A stretch of DNA of 64,000 nt from Thiotrichaceae bacterium UBA973 (GTDB lineage Bacteria; Pseudomonadota; Gammaproteobacteria; Eutrophobiales; Eutrophobiaceae): NCBI GenBank assembly GCA_002292815.1, contig DBBX01000027.1:80949-144948 (forward strand), given 5' to 3'. Under the pieces are notes generated by a model. The model searched no databases. It saw only the letters and a program-made list of their open reading frames with translations, and was not told where the DNA came from. The translations under genes were made by a program, and so were the position numbers. Positions 26,379 to 34,986 of this stretch are shown here, in pieces. Position 1 is the stretch's first letter; every line of letters begins with the position of its first letter.

Positions 26379-27152
26379 TTATTTAACGACTTCTATTTCC
26401 TTCACTTCATAAAGCCCGGGATGATTAGGGTAATTCAGTTCTAGCACACGTAACGCATCATTGGAAAGATCATCCATCTCCAGTACTCGGTAGGCCTTGG
26501 CCATAACAACTAAGGCATCAGGAACAGATGGTGTCTTGGGGTAATTTTCTATCACATACCTGCCCCTGTTAACAGCTGCGACGAATGCCCCTCGACGCAT
26601 ATAATAATTAGCGACATGCACCTCATTTTTTGCCAGGATATTTCGTAAATAACGCATCCGCTTTGCTGAATCTGCTACATACTGGCTTTCGGGAAACCGT
26701 TTAACAAGCTCAGAAAATTCCTGGAAGGCACTAAAAGCTGCACCCGGGTCACGTTGAGATTCATCTGTAGGCATATAACGCTGCATCATGCCCTTGCCTC
26801 GATTAAAGTGCGTCAAACCTTTTAGGTAATAGGTATAATCGACGTGTGCATTTTGAGGGTATAATTTAATAAATCGATTACATGCTGCAATTGCAGCATC
26901 CGGTTCTTCATTCTTGTAATGAGCAAAAGCTAAATCCATTAATGCTTGTTGCGCATGGACACCGAATGGGAATCTGGTCTCTAATTTTTGATAATACTCG
27001 ACTGCCTTATCAAATGAGCCAGAGTCCAGTTCTCCCCTTGCCTCAGTATAGAGTCGATCAGCATCCCAAGCAGCAGTATCATCGCCCTTATCTTTGAAAT
27101 GAGAACAGCCTGAAATTATAAAAATCAGTAAAAATATTATTGAATGTCGCAT
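26379..27152 (-). CDS. bamD: Outer membrane assembly lipoprotein BamD
   Basis: A 257-residue lipoprotein. The signal peptide ends in a lipobox, IISGCSHF, so Cys16 would be lipidated. The mature part consists of TPR-like helical repeats (ARGELDSGSFDKAVEYYQKL, PDAAIAACNRFIKLYP). BamD is the essential partner of BamA in inserting outer membrane beta-barrels. RQRDPGAAFSAF-like and YFRRG-like stretches are replaced here by SQRDPGAAFSAFQEF and ANYYMRRGAFVAAVNR, as in the family. It is divergent from rluD, a pairing common in gammaproteobacteria. Confidence 0.95.
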   Translation of the reverse strand: MRHSIIFLLIFIISGCSHFKDKGDDTAAWDADRLYTEARGELDSGSFDKAVEYYQKLETRFPFGVHAQQALMDLAFAHYKNEEPDAAIAACNRFIKLYPQNAHVDYTYYLKGLTHFNRGKGMMQRYMPTDESQRDPGAAFSAFQEFSELVKRFPESQYVADSAKRMRYLRNILAKNEVHVANYYMRRGAFVAAVNRGRYVIENYPKTPSVPDALVVMAKAYRVLEMDDLSNDALRVLELNYPNHPGLYEVKEIEVVK

Positions 27153-27191
27153 AGACTGTAGGTTAGCTCAAACCCATCTTGAGGGCAAAGC

Positions 27192-28145
27192 TTGAAACAT
27201 ATGCCTAAACTTCAATTACAAATAATCATACCGGAAGAACTCGCAGGCAGACGTCTGGATCAAGCGCTTTCTCAACTAGTCCCCGAACATTCACGTTCAA
27301 GGATCCAATCATGGATTAGGGCTGGAGATGTGAGCGTCAATAAATCAACCTATAAACAACGGACTGAAGTACACAACGGTGACATTATTGAAATAAATAC
27401 TGAAATTAACAACATCGATAAGCACCAGGCCGAAGCAATCAATTTAACTATTCTGCATGAAGACGAGTCTTTAATTATTATTAACAAACCTGCTGGACTG
27501 ATCGTCCATCCTGGCGCAGGAAATCCTAACCACACATTAGTTAATGCCTTGTTGAATTTTGACGAAAACCTTGACGCTATTCCACGAGCGGGGATCATTC
27601 ATCGTCTTGATAAAGACACCACGGGGGTGTTAGTTGTTGCACGAACACTTGAAGCGCATACGAGTTTAGTCGATCAACTTCAAAAACGAGATATAAAGCG
27701 TCAATACCAAGCGATAGTCTGTGGTCAACTCACCTCCGGTGGCTCTATTGAAAACAAGATGGGGCGCCACCCGAAACAACGGATTAAAATGGCTGTGACG
27801 AATAACGGGAAAATAGCGACTACGCACTATAGGATACTCAAGAAATATCAACATTACACGCACCTACATGTGCAACTGGAAACAGGGCGTACACATCAAA
27901 TACGCGTTCACATGTCTCATATTAAACACCCAATAGTTGGTGACCCGGTGTATGGAAATAATAAATCTATTCGAAAGGGGGTAGATTCATCACTTCGTGA
28001 TTTCATCCTTAATTTTAATCGCCAAGCTTTGCATGCCTTTTCACTTGAACTAACTCATCCTGAAAGCAAGCAAGAAATGAAGTTTATTGCGGAATTACCC
28101 AACGATATAAAATCGTTAATCGATGCTTTAAATAGTTATGACTAA
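27192..28145 (+). CDS. rluD: 23S rRNA pseudouridine synthase RluD
   Basis: A 317-residue enzyme that makes pseudouridines in helix 69 of 23S rRNA (positions 1911, 1915 and 1917 in E. coli). An S4 RNA-binding domain (residues about 18-75: GRRLDQALSQLVPEHSRSRI) is followed by the catalytic domain with HRLDKDTTGVLVVAR, which holds the catalytic Asp, and GRTHQIRVHM. Two starts are possible: a TTG at 27192 with GAGGG 6 bases upstream, or an ATG at 27201 without a good ribosome site. The TTG is used here. It overlaps pgeF by 8 bases. Confidence 0.93.
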   Translation: MKHMPKLQLQIIIPEELAGRRLDQALSQLVPEHSRSRIQSWIRAGDVSVNKSTYKQRTEVHNGDIIEINTEINNIDKHQAEAINLTILHEDESLIIINKPAGLIVHPGAGNPNHTLVNALLNFDENLDAIPRAGIIHRLDKDTTGVLVVARTLEAHTSLVDQLQKRDIKRQYQAIVCGQLTSGGSIENKMGRHPKQRIKMAVTNNGKIATTHYRILKKYQHYTHLHVQLETGRTHQIRVHMSHIKHPIVGDPVYGNNKSIRKGVDSSLRDFILNFNRQALHAFSLELTHPESKQEMKFIAELPNDIKSLIDALNSYD

Positions 28146-28881
28146 ACCGTCAGATGATCGATGGCTGTGGGCAAATTGGCCTGCACCAGGAAATGTACAT
28201 GCCGGCACGTCTCTCAGAAATGGGGGTATTAGCCTCTCTCCTTTTAACGATCTCAATCTCGGGCTGCATGTGGGAGATGATGAGAAAGACGTCTTGAATA
28301 ATCGGAAAATATTATCCCAACATCTAAAGTTAGTTTCAGAACCCGTTTGGTTGGAACAAACGCACAGCTCCAACATTATATCTTTAGACAATCATCACAA
28401 AAACATCTCTGCTGATGGCAGCTATACAACGAAGCAATATAATGTGTGCACTATCATGACAGCAGACTGTGTACCTATATTATTTTGTAATACCGCTGGC
28501 TCAAAAGTCGCCGCTATTCATGCTGGTTGGAGAGGTATCTGTAACGGAATAATTGAAAAAGCTGTTAATGTATACTCAAATCCAGACGCAGTATTAGCAT
28601 GGATAGGCCCATGCATCAGCAGTAACCACTATGAAGTAGGCAAAGAGGTTTATGAACGATGCATAGCGCACAAAACTTCACTCAAGGGTGCTTTCATCCA
28701 GATAAACGAAAATCATTGGCGATGCGGGTTAGTTAATATGGTAAAAATAATTCTTAAAAACTCCGGCATTAGAATGATTTATGACTGTGAATTATGTACC
28801 TATACGATGAACGAACTCTTATATTCATATCGGCGCGAAGGAGTTACAGGACGTACAGCTTCTATGATTTGGATGGAATAG
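28138..28881 (+). CDS. pgeF: Peptidoglycan editing factor PgeF (YfiH family)
   Basis: A 247-residue protein of the laccase-domain (DUF152/YfiH) family. The zinc-type active site residues are in LEQTHSSNI (His), MTADCVPILF (Cys) and AIHAGWRG (His). In E. coli this protein removes errors caused when MurC adds L-serine rather than L-alanine, and related proteins act on purine nucleosides. The 8-base overlap with rluD and the order bamD-rluD-pgeF-clpB are conserved in many gammaproteobacteria. Confidence 0.93.
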   Translation: MTKPSDDRWLWANWPAPGNVHAGTSLRNGGISLSPFNDLNLGLHVGDDEKDVLNNRKILSQHLKLVSEPVWLEQTHSSNIISLDNHHKNISADGSYTTKQYNVCTIMTADCVPILFCNTAGSKVAAIHAGWRGICNGIIEKAVNVYSNPDAVLAWIGPCISSNHYEVGKEVYERCIAHKTSLKGAFIQINENHWRCGLVNMVKIILKNSGIRMIYDCELCTYTMNELLYSYRREGVTGRTASMIWME

Positions 28882-28945
28882 TAGAAATATTAGACTAAGC
28901 TTTATTTAATATATAAGAACTGAATTAATCATCAGGGGAAGAAAA

Positions 28946-30373
28946 ATGGGGCAAAAGAAGAATAATAAATCACTAAGTTTCAGCGAGAGCGTCAACTTCA
29001 TGGTTGATCGTGCATTATCCGTTCTTGAGATTGACTCTGGCATTTCAGCCGCTCTCAAAGCTTGTAATTCAACCATAAAAATAAATTTCCCAGTAGAAAT
29101 CAACGGCAAAATAGAAGTCTTCACTGGGTGGCGTTCTGTGCATAGTGACCATAGATTGCCTTCAAAGGGTGGTATTCGATTCGCTCCTATCGTTAATGAA
29201 GATGAAGTCGAGGCCTTGGCGTCACTAATGACATATAAATGTGCCATCGTTGACGTGCCTTTTGGTGGTTCAAAAGGTGGTCTATTAATTGATCCTTCCA
29301 AATATAAGCGAGATGACTTACAAAAAATTACTCGAAGATTTGCTCGAGAGCTTGTTAGAAAAGGCTTTCTTAGCCCCGCAAAAAATGTCCCTGCACCCGA
29401 CATGGGAACAGGAGAAAGGGAGATGGCCTGGATAGCCGACACCTATAAGCACCTTCATCCTGAGGATATAAATTATGCCGCGTGCGTCACGGGAAAACCC
29501 ATTGCCCATGGTGGCATTGTCGGTAGAACCGAAGCAACCGGCCGTGGAGTGGTTTATGCGATACGTGAATTCTTTCGCAATGCCGATGATGTTCAGGCAG
29601 CGAGACTTAAACCGGGGCTTGGTGGAAAACGCATCGTCATTCAAGGGCTGGGAAACGTGGGCTACTACGCTGCGAAACTTCTGGATGAGGAAGATGAGAG
29701 CAACATCATAGCCATCGTTGAACGAGATGGCGTACTAATGAATGAGAAAGGCCTTTGTGTCGAAGATGTAAGGATGCACATAAACGAACATAAAACTATA
29801 AAAGGATTTCCTGATGCCACCTTCTCAGAGGATGGTGCAACAGGCTTAGAAATTGAGTGTGACATCTTAATCCCTGCCGCAATGGAAGCTCAAATAACTA
29901 GAAAGAATGCTGAAAATATAAAAACCAAATTAATTGTTGAAGCAGCGAACGGACCAGTCACTTTTGAGGCTGATGATATTTTACGCCAAAGTGGCGTAAC
30001 TATATTGCCCGATGCCTATGTCAATGCAGGTGGCGTTACTGTTTCATACTTCGAATGGGTGCGTAATCTTGCCCATATTCGATTTGGCAGAATGGAAAGG
30101 CGTCATGATGAAATGCGTGGCGCGCACATGTTACAAATACTTGAAACGATGACAGGAAAACAATCCGAAGAATGGATGCAAAAAGAATTAGTTCAAGGTG
30201 CTAACGAACTGGATCTGGTTAGATCTGGACTTGATGATACGATGCGTAATAGTTATCAGCAGTTAAAAGAGGCCTATAACTCGGACGATAACATCAACGA
30301 TTTTAGAACAGCGTCATATGTAGTCGCAATTCAGAAACTAGTCCGTTCATATATTGATATAGGTGTTTTCTAA
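28946..30373 (+). CDS. Glutamate dehydrogenase (Glu/Leu/Phe/Val family)
   Basis: A 475-residue enzyme that interconverts glutamate and 2-oxoglutarate plus ammonia with NAD(P). The catalytic region includes PSKGGIRFAP, the lysine in MTYKCAIVDVPFGGSKGG, and APDMGTGEREM. The Rossmann domain has IQGLGNVGYYAAKLL and ends its nucleotide strand in an acidic residue. It is somewhat longer than the usual 420-450 residues. An AGGGGAAG site lies 7 bases upstream. It interrupts the common pgeF-clpB arrangement and is followed by a hairpin, so it looks like its own transcription unit. Cofactor preference is not clear. Confidence 0.92.
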   Translation: MGQKKNNKSLSFSESVNFMVDRALSVLEIDSGISAALKACNSTIKINFPVEINGKIEVFTGWRSVHSDHRLPSKGGIRFAPIVNEDEVEALASLMTYKCAIVDVPFGGSKGGLLIDPSKYKRDDLQKITRRFARELVRKGFLSPAKNVPAPDMGTGEREMAWIADTYKHLHPEDINYAACVTGKPIAHGGIVGRTEATGRGVVYAIREFFRNADDVQAARLKPGLGGKRIVIQGLGNVGYYAAKLLDEEDESNIIAIVERDGVLMNEKGLCVEDVRMHINEHKTIKGFPDATFSEDGATGLEIECDILIPAAMEAQITRKNAENIKTKLIVEAANGPVTFEADDILRQSGVTILPDAYVNAGGVTVSYFEWVRNLAHIRFGRMERRHDEMRGAHMLQILETMTGKQSEEWMQKELVQGANELDLVRSGLDDTMRNSYQQLKEAYNSDDNINDFRTASYVVAIQKLVRSYIDIGVF

Positions 30374-30394
30374 ATTAAGTCATTATGTTTTTTC

Positions 30395-30426
30395 CAATTG
30401 CAATAACAAGCTTGTTATTGCAATTG
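30395..30426 (+). terminator. 32-base perfect palindrome after glutamate dehydrogenase
   Basis: CAATTGCAATAACAAG is followed directly by its own complement, giving two 16-bp arms. The RNA could form a 14-bp stem with a 4-base loop, 22 bases after the stop, followed by TTCTCTT. It probably ends the dehydrogenase transcript before the clpB promoter. The symmetry would also allow protein binding. Confidence 0.6.
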
Positions 30427-30452
30427 TTCTCTTAGCGATATCCTCAATAACA

Positions 30453-30480
30453 CTTGAATCTCTATCAATTGGCCATACTT
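30453..30480 (+). promoter_or_regulatory. Heat-shock (sigma-32-like) promoter of clpB
   Basis: CTTGAA (30453-30458) is followed after 12 bases by GGCCATACTT (30471-30480). The E. coli sigma-32 consensus is CTTGAA, 11-16 bases, then CCCCATNT. The site is 36 bp upstream of the clpB ATG, downstream of the dehydrogenase hairpin. ClpB is a standard sigma-32 target, which supports the call. The -10 matches only in part. Confidence 0.55.
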
Positions 30481-30515
30481 AATAGTTCAATTACTACAAA
30501 ATTAAGGTTACGTAA

Positions 30516-33113
30516 ATGAGACACGATAAATTGACGACAAAGTTGCAAATGGCTCTGGCAGAGGCACAAAGTTTAGCCGTTGGTCGTGAACATCAGTATA
30601 TTGAACCCGTACATTTAGCCCATAGCCTATTAAATCAGGATGGGGGAACTCTTTCTCACATACTCTCCAGTTCAGATATCAACCTGAATAAACTTGGAGC
30701 CGAACTGAGTAAATTGCTAGACACGATGCCTACGGTTAGTGGCAGTGGTTCAGCGGGTGATGTCCATATCAGCAGAGATCTTGAACGATTATTGAATGTA
30801 ATGGATAAAACTGCTCAGGATAGAAATGATGACTATATCGCCAGTGAACTCTTCGCCATAGCTGCGCTAGAAGATAAAGGTAGACTGGGAGAGATTTTTC
30901 GTCAATCTGGTGCAGATAAAAATAAATTAAATAACACGATAGATAAGCTGCGCGGTGGCGAAAAAGTTAGCGATTCAAATGCAGAAGAAAACCGACAGGC
31001 ACTGGAAAAATATACCACTGACCTCACAGCTCGTGCGGAAAACGGAAAACTTGATCCGGTAATTGGTCGTGATGAAGAGATCCGACGCACTATTCAGGTA
31101 TTACAACGCCGCACTAAAAATAATCCTGTCCTGATTGGAGAACCCGGTGTAGGTAAAACCGCAATTGTAGAGGGTTTGGCACAGCGTATTGTCAATGGAG
31201 AAGTCCCTGAATCTTTAAAACACAAAAGAGTATTATCGCTTGATATGGGGGCATTAATTGCTGGCGCAAAATTTCGTGGTGAATTCGAAGAACGCTTAAA
31301 AGCAGTATTGAATGATTTGTCAAAGCAGGAAGGCCAAATAATCTTATTCATAGATGAAGTGCATACCATGGTCGGTGCCGGAAAGGCCGAAGGCGCAATG
31401 GATGCAGGAAATATGCTTAAACCTGCTCTGGCAAGGGGTGAGCTTCACTGTGTCGGCGCGACAACCCTGAATGAATATCGTGAAAATATTGAAAAAGACG
31501 CTGCCTTGGAACGACGTTTCCAAAAGGTATTGGTCAATGAACCGACTGTTGAAGACACCATAGCAATTCTGCGCGGCCTCAAAGAGCGCTACGAAGTACA
31601 TCACAACGTGCAGATAACAGATCCCGCCATCGTCGCTGCAGCAACATTATCTAATCGCTATATCACAGACAGGCAGCTACCTGATAAAGCCATTGACTTA
31701 ATTGATGAATCTGCAAGTCGAATCAGTATTGAGATTGACTCAAAACCAGAATCCATGGACCGTCTCGAACGCAGATTAATCCAGATGAAGATCGAACGTG
31801 AAGCATTAAAAAAAGAAACCGATGCAGCCTCTAAAAAACGTCTTGAATTGCTCGACGAAGAAATTAAAAAGATTGAACGTGAATTCACTGATTTGGAAGA
31901 AATATGGGTATCAGAAAAAGCGGCCTTACAAGGCTCGCATAACATTAAAGAAAAACTGGAACAGGCAAGAATCGATTTTGAAGCTGCTAAACGTACTGGC
32001 GATTTAAATCGCATGTCGGAACTTCAGTACGGTGTTATTCCTGGACTTGAAAAGCAACTGGATCTGGAGAGTCAGGCAGATATGCCAGAGATGACGTTAC
32101 TTCGAAACAAAGTGACTGAGAATGAAATTGCAGAAGTTGTTGCAAATTGGACCGGAATCCCTGTTAGTAAAATGCTCGAAGGCGAACGTGAGAAGCTGTT
32201 GTCTATGGAAGACATATTACATAATCGGGTCATTGGACAGGAACAAGCCATTACAGCAGTTTCCAATGCCATTCGTCGCTCACGTGCTGGGCTTTCCGAT
32301 CCAGACAAGCCTAATGGCAGTTTCCTGTTTCTCGGACCAACGGGGGTTGGTAAGACGGAGCTTTGTAAAAGCCTGTCAGAATTTTTATTCGATAGTGAAG
32401 ATGCGATTATTCGCATAGATATGTCCGAATACATGGAAAAACACGCTGTCGCTAGATTAATCGGTGCTCCGCCAGGTTATGTCGGTTACGAACAAGGCGG
32501 TTATTTAACTGAAGCCGTCCGCCGTCGCCCATATAGCCTGATATTACTGGATGAAATCGAGAAGGCTCACGCCGATGTATTCAACATTCTGTTACAAGTG
32601 CTTGATGATGGTCGCTTAACAGACGGGCATGGCCGTACTGTTGATTTTAGAAATACGGTTATCGTGATGACCTCTAATTTAGGTTCTGACCTGATACAAG
32701 AAATGTCCGCTGATTCAGAATATGACAATATGAAAGAAGTGGTGCTGCATGAAGTCAGCAATCATTTCAGACCCGAGTTCCTCAACCGCATTGATGAAGT
32801 TGTTGTTTTCCATGCCTTAATACAGAGACAAATTATGGCGATTGCAGAAATTCAGGTCGATCGTTTACGTAAGCGTTTACATGATCAGGATATCTCTCTT
32901 GAATTGAGCTCAGAAGCTATAAATAATCTAGGCTTGGCAGGGTTTGATCCTGTCTATGGTGCACGACCTCTAAAACGTGTCATTCAGGATAAACTTGAGA
33001 CGCCAATAGCGGAAAGAATACTATCAGGCCAATATTGTGCTGGCGCTGTGATAAAAATTGATGTCGCCAATGAGAAATTAATTTTCACTGCATTAGAAAC
33101 AGATGCATCCTGA
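30516..33113 (+). CDS. clpB: ATP-dependent disaggregase ClpB
   Basis: An 865-residue Hsp100 protein that, with DnaK, pulls apart protein aggregates in the cytosol. Order: N-domain (about 1-145), first AAA+ domain with Walker A GEPGVGKT and ILFIDEVHTMVGAG, coiled-coil M-domain (about 400-530, with charged heptads around LERRLIQMKIEREALKKE), second AAA+ domain with FLGPTGVGKTEL and SLILLDEIEKAH, and a C-terminal part. Length and domains match E. coli ClpB (857). A heat-shock-like promoter precedes it. Confidence 0.97.
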   Translation: MRHDKLTTKLQMALAEAQSLAVGREHQYIEPVHLAHSLLNQDGGTLSHILSSSDINLNKLGAELSKLLDTMPTVSGSGSAGDVHISRDLERLLNVMDKTAQDRNDDYIASELFAIAALEDKGRLGEIFRQSGADKNKLNNTIDKLRGGEKVSDSNAEENRQALEKYTTDLTARAENGKLDPVIGRDEEIRRTIQVLQRRTKNNPVLIGEPGVGKTAIVEGLAQRIVNGEVPESLKHKRVLSLDMGALIAGAKFRGEFEERLKAVLNDLSKQEGQIILFIDEVHTMVGAGKAEGAMDAGNMLKPALARGELHCVGATTLNEYRENIEKDAALERRFQKVLVNEPTVEDTIAILRGLKERYEVHHNVQITDPAIVAAATLSNRYITDRQLPDKAIDLIDESASRISIEIDSKPESMDRLERRLIQMKIEREALKKETDAASKKRLELLDEEIKKIEREFTDLEEIWVSEKAALQGSHNIKEKLEQARIDFEAAKRTGDLNRMSELQYGVIPGLEKQLDLESQADMPEMTLLRNKVTENEIAEVVANWTGIPVSKMLEGEREKLLSMEDILHNRVIGQEQAITAVSNAIRRSRAGLSDPDKPNGSFLFLGPTGVGKTELCKSLSEFLFDSEDAIIRIDMSEYMEKHAVARLIGAPPGYVGYEQGGYLTEAVRRRPYSLILLDEIEKAHADVFNILLQVLDDGRLTDGHGRTVDFRNTVIVMTSNLGSDLIQEMSADSEYDNMKEVVLHEVSNHFRPEFLNRIDEVVVFHALIQRQIMAIAEIQVDRLRKRLHDQDISLELSSEAINNLGLAGFDPVYGARPLKRVIQDKLETPIAERILSGQYCAGAVIKIDVANEKLIFTALETDAS

Positions 33114-33265
33114 GCAGATTTTTGACCAATTATTAACAAATAGTCCGGATTTATATATTTTGAGGTGATTAGACCCTATTTATGAGCTAAAACAGTTGGT
33201 TATTTACGTCATATAATCTAATATTTAACATAAATACTTGATAACAATAGGTCAAGAATACAGTA

Positions 33266-34981
33266 ATGGCTGCTCCAACAAAAAAAATAAATCTCAGTGG
33301 GTTAGCGCGCAAACTCGTGCTCGATGGCTTACTTGATGAAGAAAAGGCTCAAAGTGCATTCGAAGAGTCTCTGAAGAAGAAAAAACCCTTTGTTAGTCTT
33401 ATAGTTGAAAACAAGCTTGTCCCCAGCAGCAGTATTGCACTAGCCGCCGCACACGAGTTTGGCGCACCTTTGGTTGATATTGATCTACTGGAAATAGATC
33501 CCGATATAATCAAACTGGTCAAAGAAGAGCTGATTAAAAAACATCATGCCCTCCCTCTTTTCAAACGAGGCAAACGCTTGGCTGTTGCAGTTTCTGACCC
33601 CACAAATATTCAAGCTCTGGATGAAATTAAATTCGCAACCGGTTTAACAACGGATGCCATCATCGTTGAGGAAGATAAATTAACTAAGAATATTGAAAAG
33701 GCTATTGAAGCTGCTGAAGGTGGTCTGGGAGATATGGACGATGAAGACTTCGATGATCTAGATGATCTGGAAGTTGCTGAAGATGGTCCTCAGGAACAAG
33801 ATGATACTGAAGTTGATGATGCCCCCGTTGTGCGTTTTGTCAATAAATGTTTGTTGGATGCTATCAAAAAAGGCGCCTCTGACCTTCATTTTGAACCCTA
33901 TGAAAAGACATACCGTGTTCGATTTCGTATAGACGGGGTTTTAATGGAAGTAGCAAAACCACCGATGAGCCTATCAAGCAAAATAGCAGCCCGTATTAAA
34001 GTCATGTCCAGACTGGACGTGTCTGAACGTCGAGTACCACAGGATGGGCGCATTAAACTAAAACTGTCTAAAACAAAATCAATCGATTTTCGCGTCAGTA
34101 CATGCCCAACACTATTTGGCGAAAAGTCTTGTATGCGTATTCTCGATTCAGATGCGGCCGCTCTACAGATTGACCAATTAGGATATGAAGACCACCAGAA
34201 AGAAATGTTTCTCACCAACTTGCATAAACCTTATGGCATGTTTCTGGTAACAGGCCCAACTGGTTCGGGTAAAACCGTTTCACTGTATACAGGTATCAAT
34301 ATATTAAACACCGAAGATATTAATATTTCTACAGCAGAAGACCCGGTTGAAATAAACCTCCCAGGTGTTAATCAGGTTCAGGTAGACGAACGAACTGGAA
34401 TGACTTTTGAAAAAGCATTAAAAGCTTTCTTACGTCAAGATCCAGATATTATTTTAGTGGGTGAGGTTCGTGACTTGGGTACGGCATCAATTGCGGTTAA
34501 AGCTGCACAAACAGGTCATATGGTAATGTCTACCCTACATACCAATGACGGTCCACAAACTCTAACGCGTTTACAAGACATGGGCATCCAGGCGTTTGCT
34601 GTTGCAACGGCTATCAACCTGATTACCGCGCAAAGACTACTACGCCGCCTGAGCCCAAACAATCGAGTACCATTTGAGATGCCTGATGATGCATTAAGAG
34701 ATGAAGGCTATCCTGAAGACTTAATTGCAAAGGGCATTAACTTATTTGAGCCTGGCGAAATAACTGATGATAACCCAGGCTACAAGGGGCGTGCGGGGAT
34801 ATATCAAGTCATGCCTATTTCCGATGATATGAAACGCTTAATTATCGAAGGCGCTAATGCGATACAGTTGGCAGATCAATCTGCTGCTGAAGGTATTTGG
34901 GATATTCGAAAGTCGGGATTGATGAAGGCTGCATCTGGCGTGACCAGTCTTACTGAAGTTAACCGAGTAACCGTAGAGTAA
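33266..34981 (+). CDS. pilB: Type IV pilus assembly ATPase PilB, lacking the usual tetracysteine motif
   Basis: A 571-residue secretion-type ATPase that drives pilus extension at the inner membrane base. The N-terminal MshEN-like domain (about 1-165) and an acidic linker (DEDFDDLDDLEVAEDG) lead to the ATPase core with Walker A GPTGSGKTVS, Walker B ILVGEVRD and TGHMVMSTLHTND. PilB proteins normally carry two CxxC pairs near the C-terminus. Here the positions are S463/N466 and E498/D501, while the surrounding YKGRAGIYQVMPIS is intact. So the zinc site appears lost but the fold kept. It is followed by pilC with a 5-bp gap. Confidence 0.95.
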   Translation: MAAPTKKINLSGLARKLVLDGLLDEEKAQSAFEESLKKKKPFVSLIVENKLVPSSSIALAAAHEFGAPLVDIDLLEIDPDIIKLVKEELIKKHHALPLFKRGKRLAVAVSDPTNIQALDEIKFATGLTTDAIIVEEDKLTKNIEKAIEAAEGGLGDMDDEDFDDLDDLEVAEDGPQEQDDTEVDDAPVVRFVNKCLLDAIKKGASDLHFEPYEKTYRVRFRIDGVLMEVAKPPMSLSSKIAARIKVMSRLDVSERRVPQDGRIKLKLSKTKSIDFRVSTCPTLFGEKSCMRILDSDAAALQIDQLGYEDHQKEMFLTNLHKPYGMFLVTGPTGSGKTVSLYTGINILNTEDINISTAEDPVEINLPGVNQVQVDERTGMTFEKALKAFLRQDPDIILVGEVRDLGTASIAVKAAQTGHMVMSTLHTNDGPQTLTRLQDMGIQAFAVATAINLITAQRLLRRLSPNNRVPFEMPDDALRDEGYPEDLIAKGINLFEPGEITDDNPGYKGRAGIYQVMPISDDMKRLIIEGANAIQLADQSAAEGIWDIRKSGLMKAASGVTSLTEVNRVTVE

Positions 34982-34986
34982 CTATT

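Noticed and set aside
28906..29442. Open frame of 178 codons on the minus strand
   Set aside because: It is fully antisense to the glutamate dehydrogenase gene, has no recognisable domain and no ribosome site.
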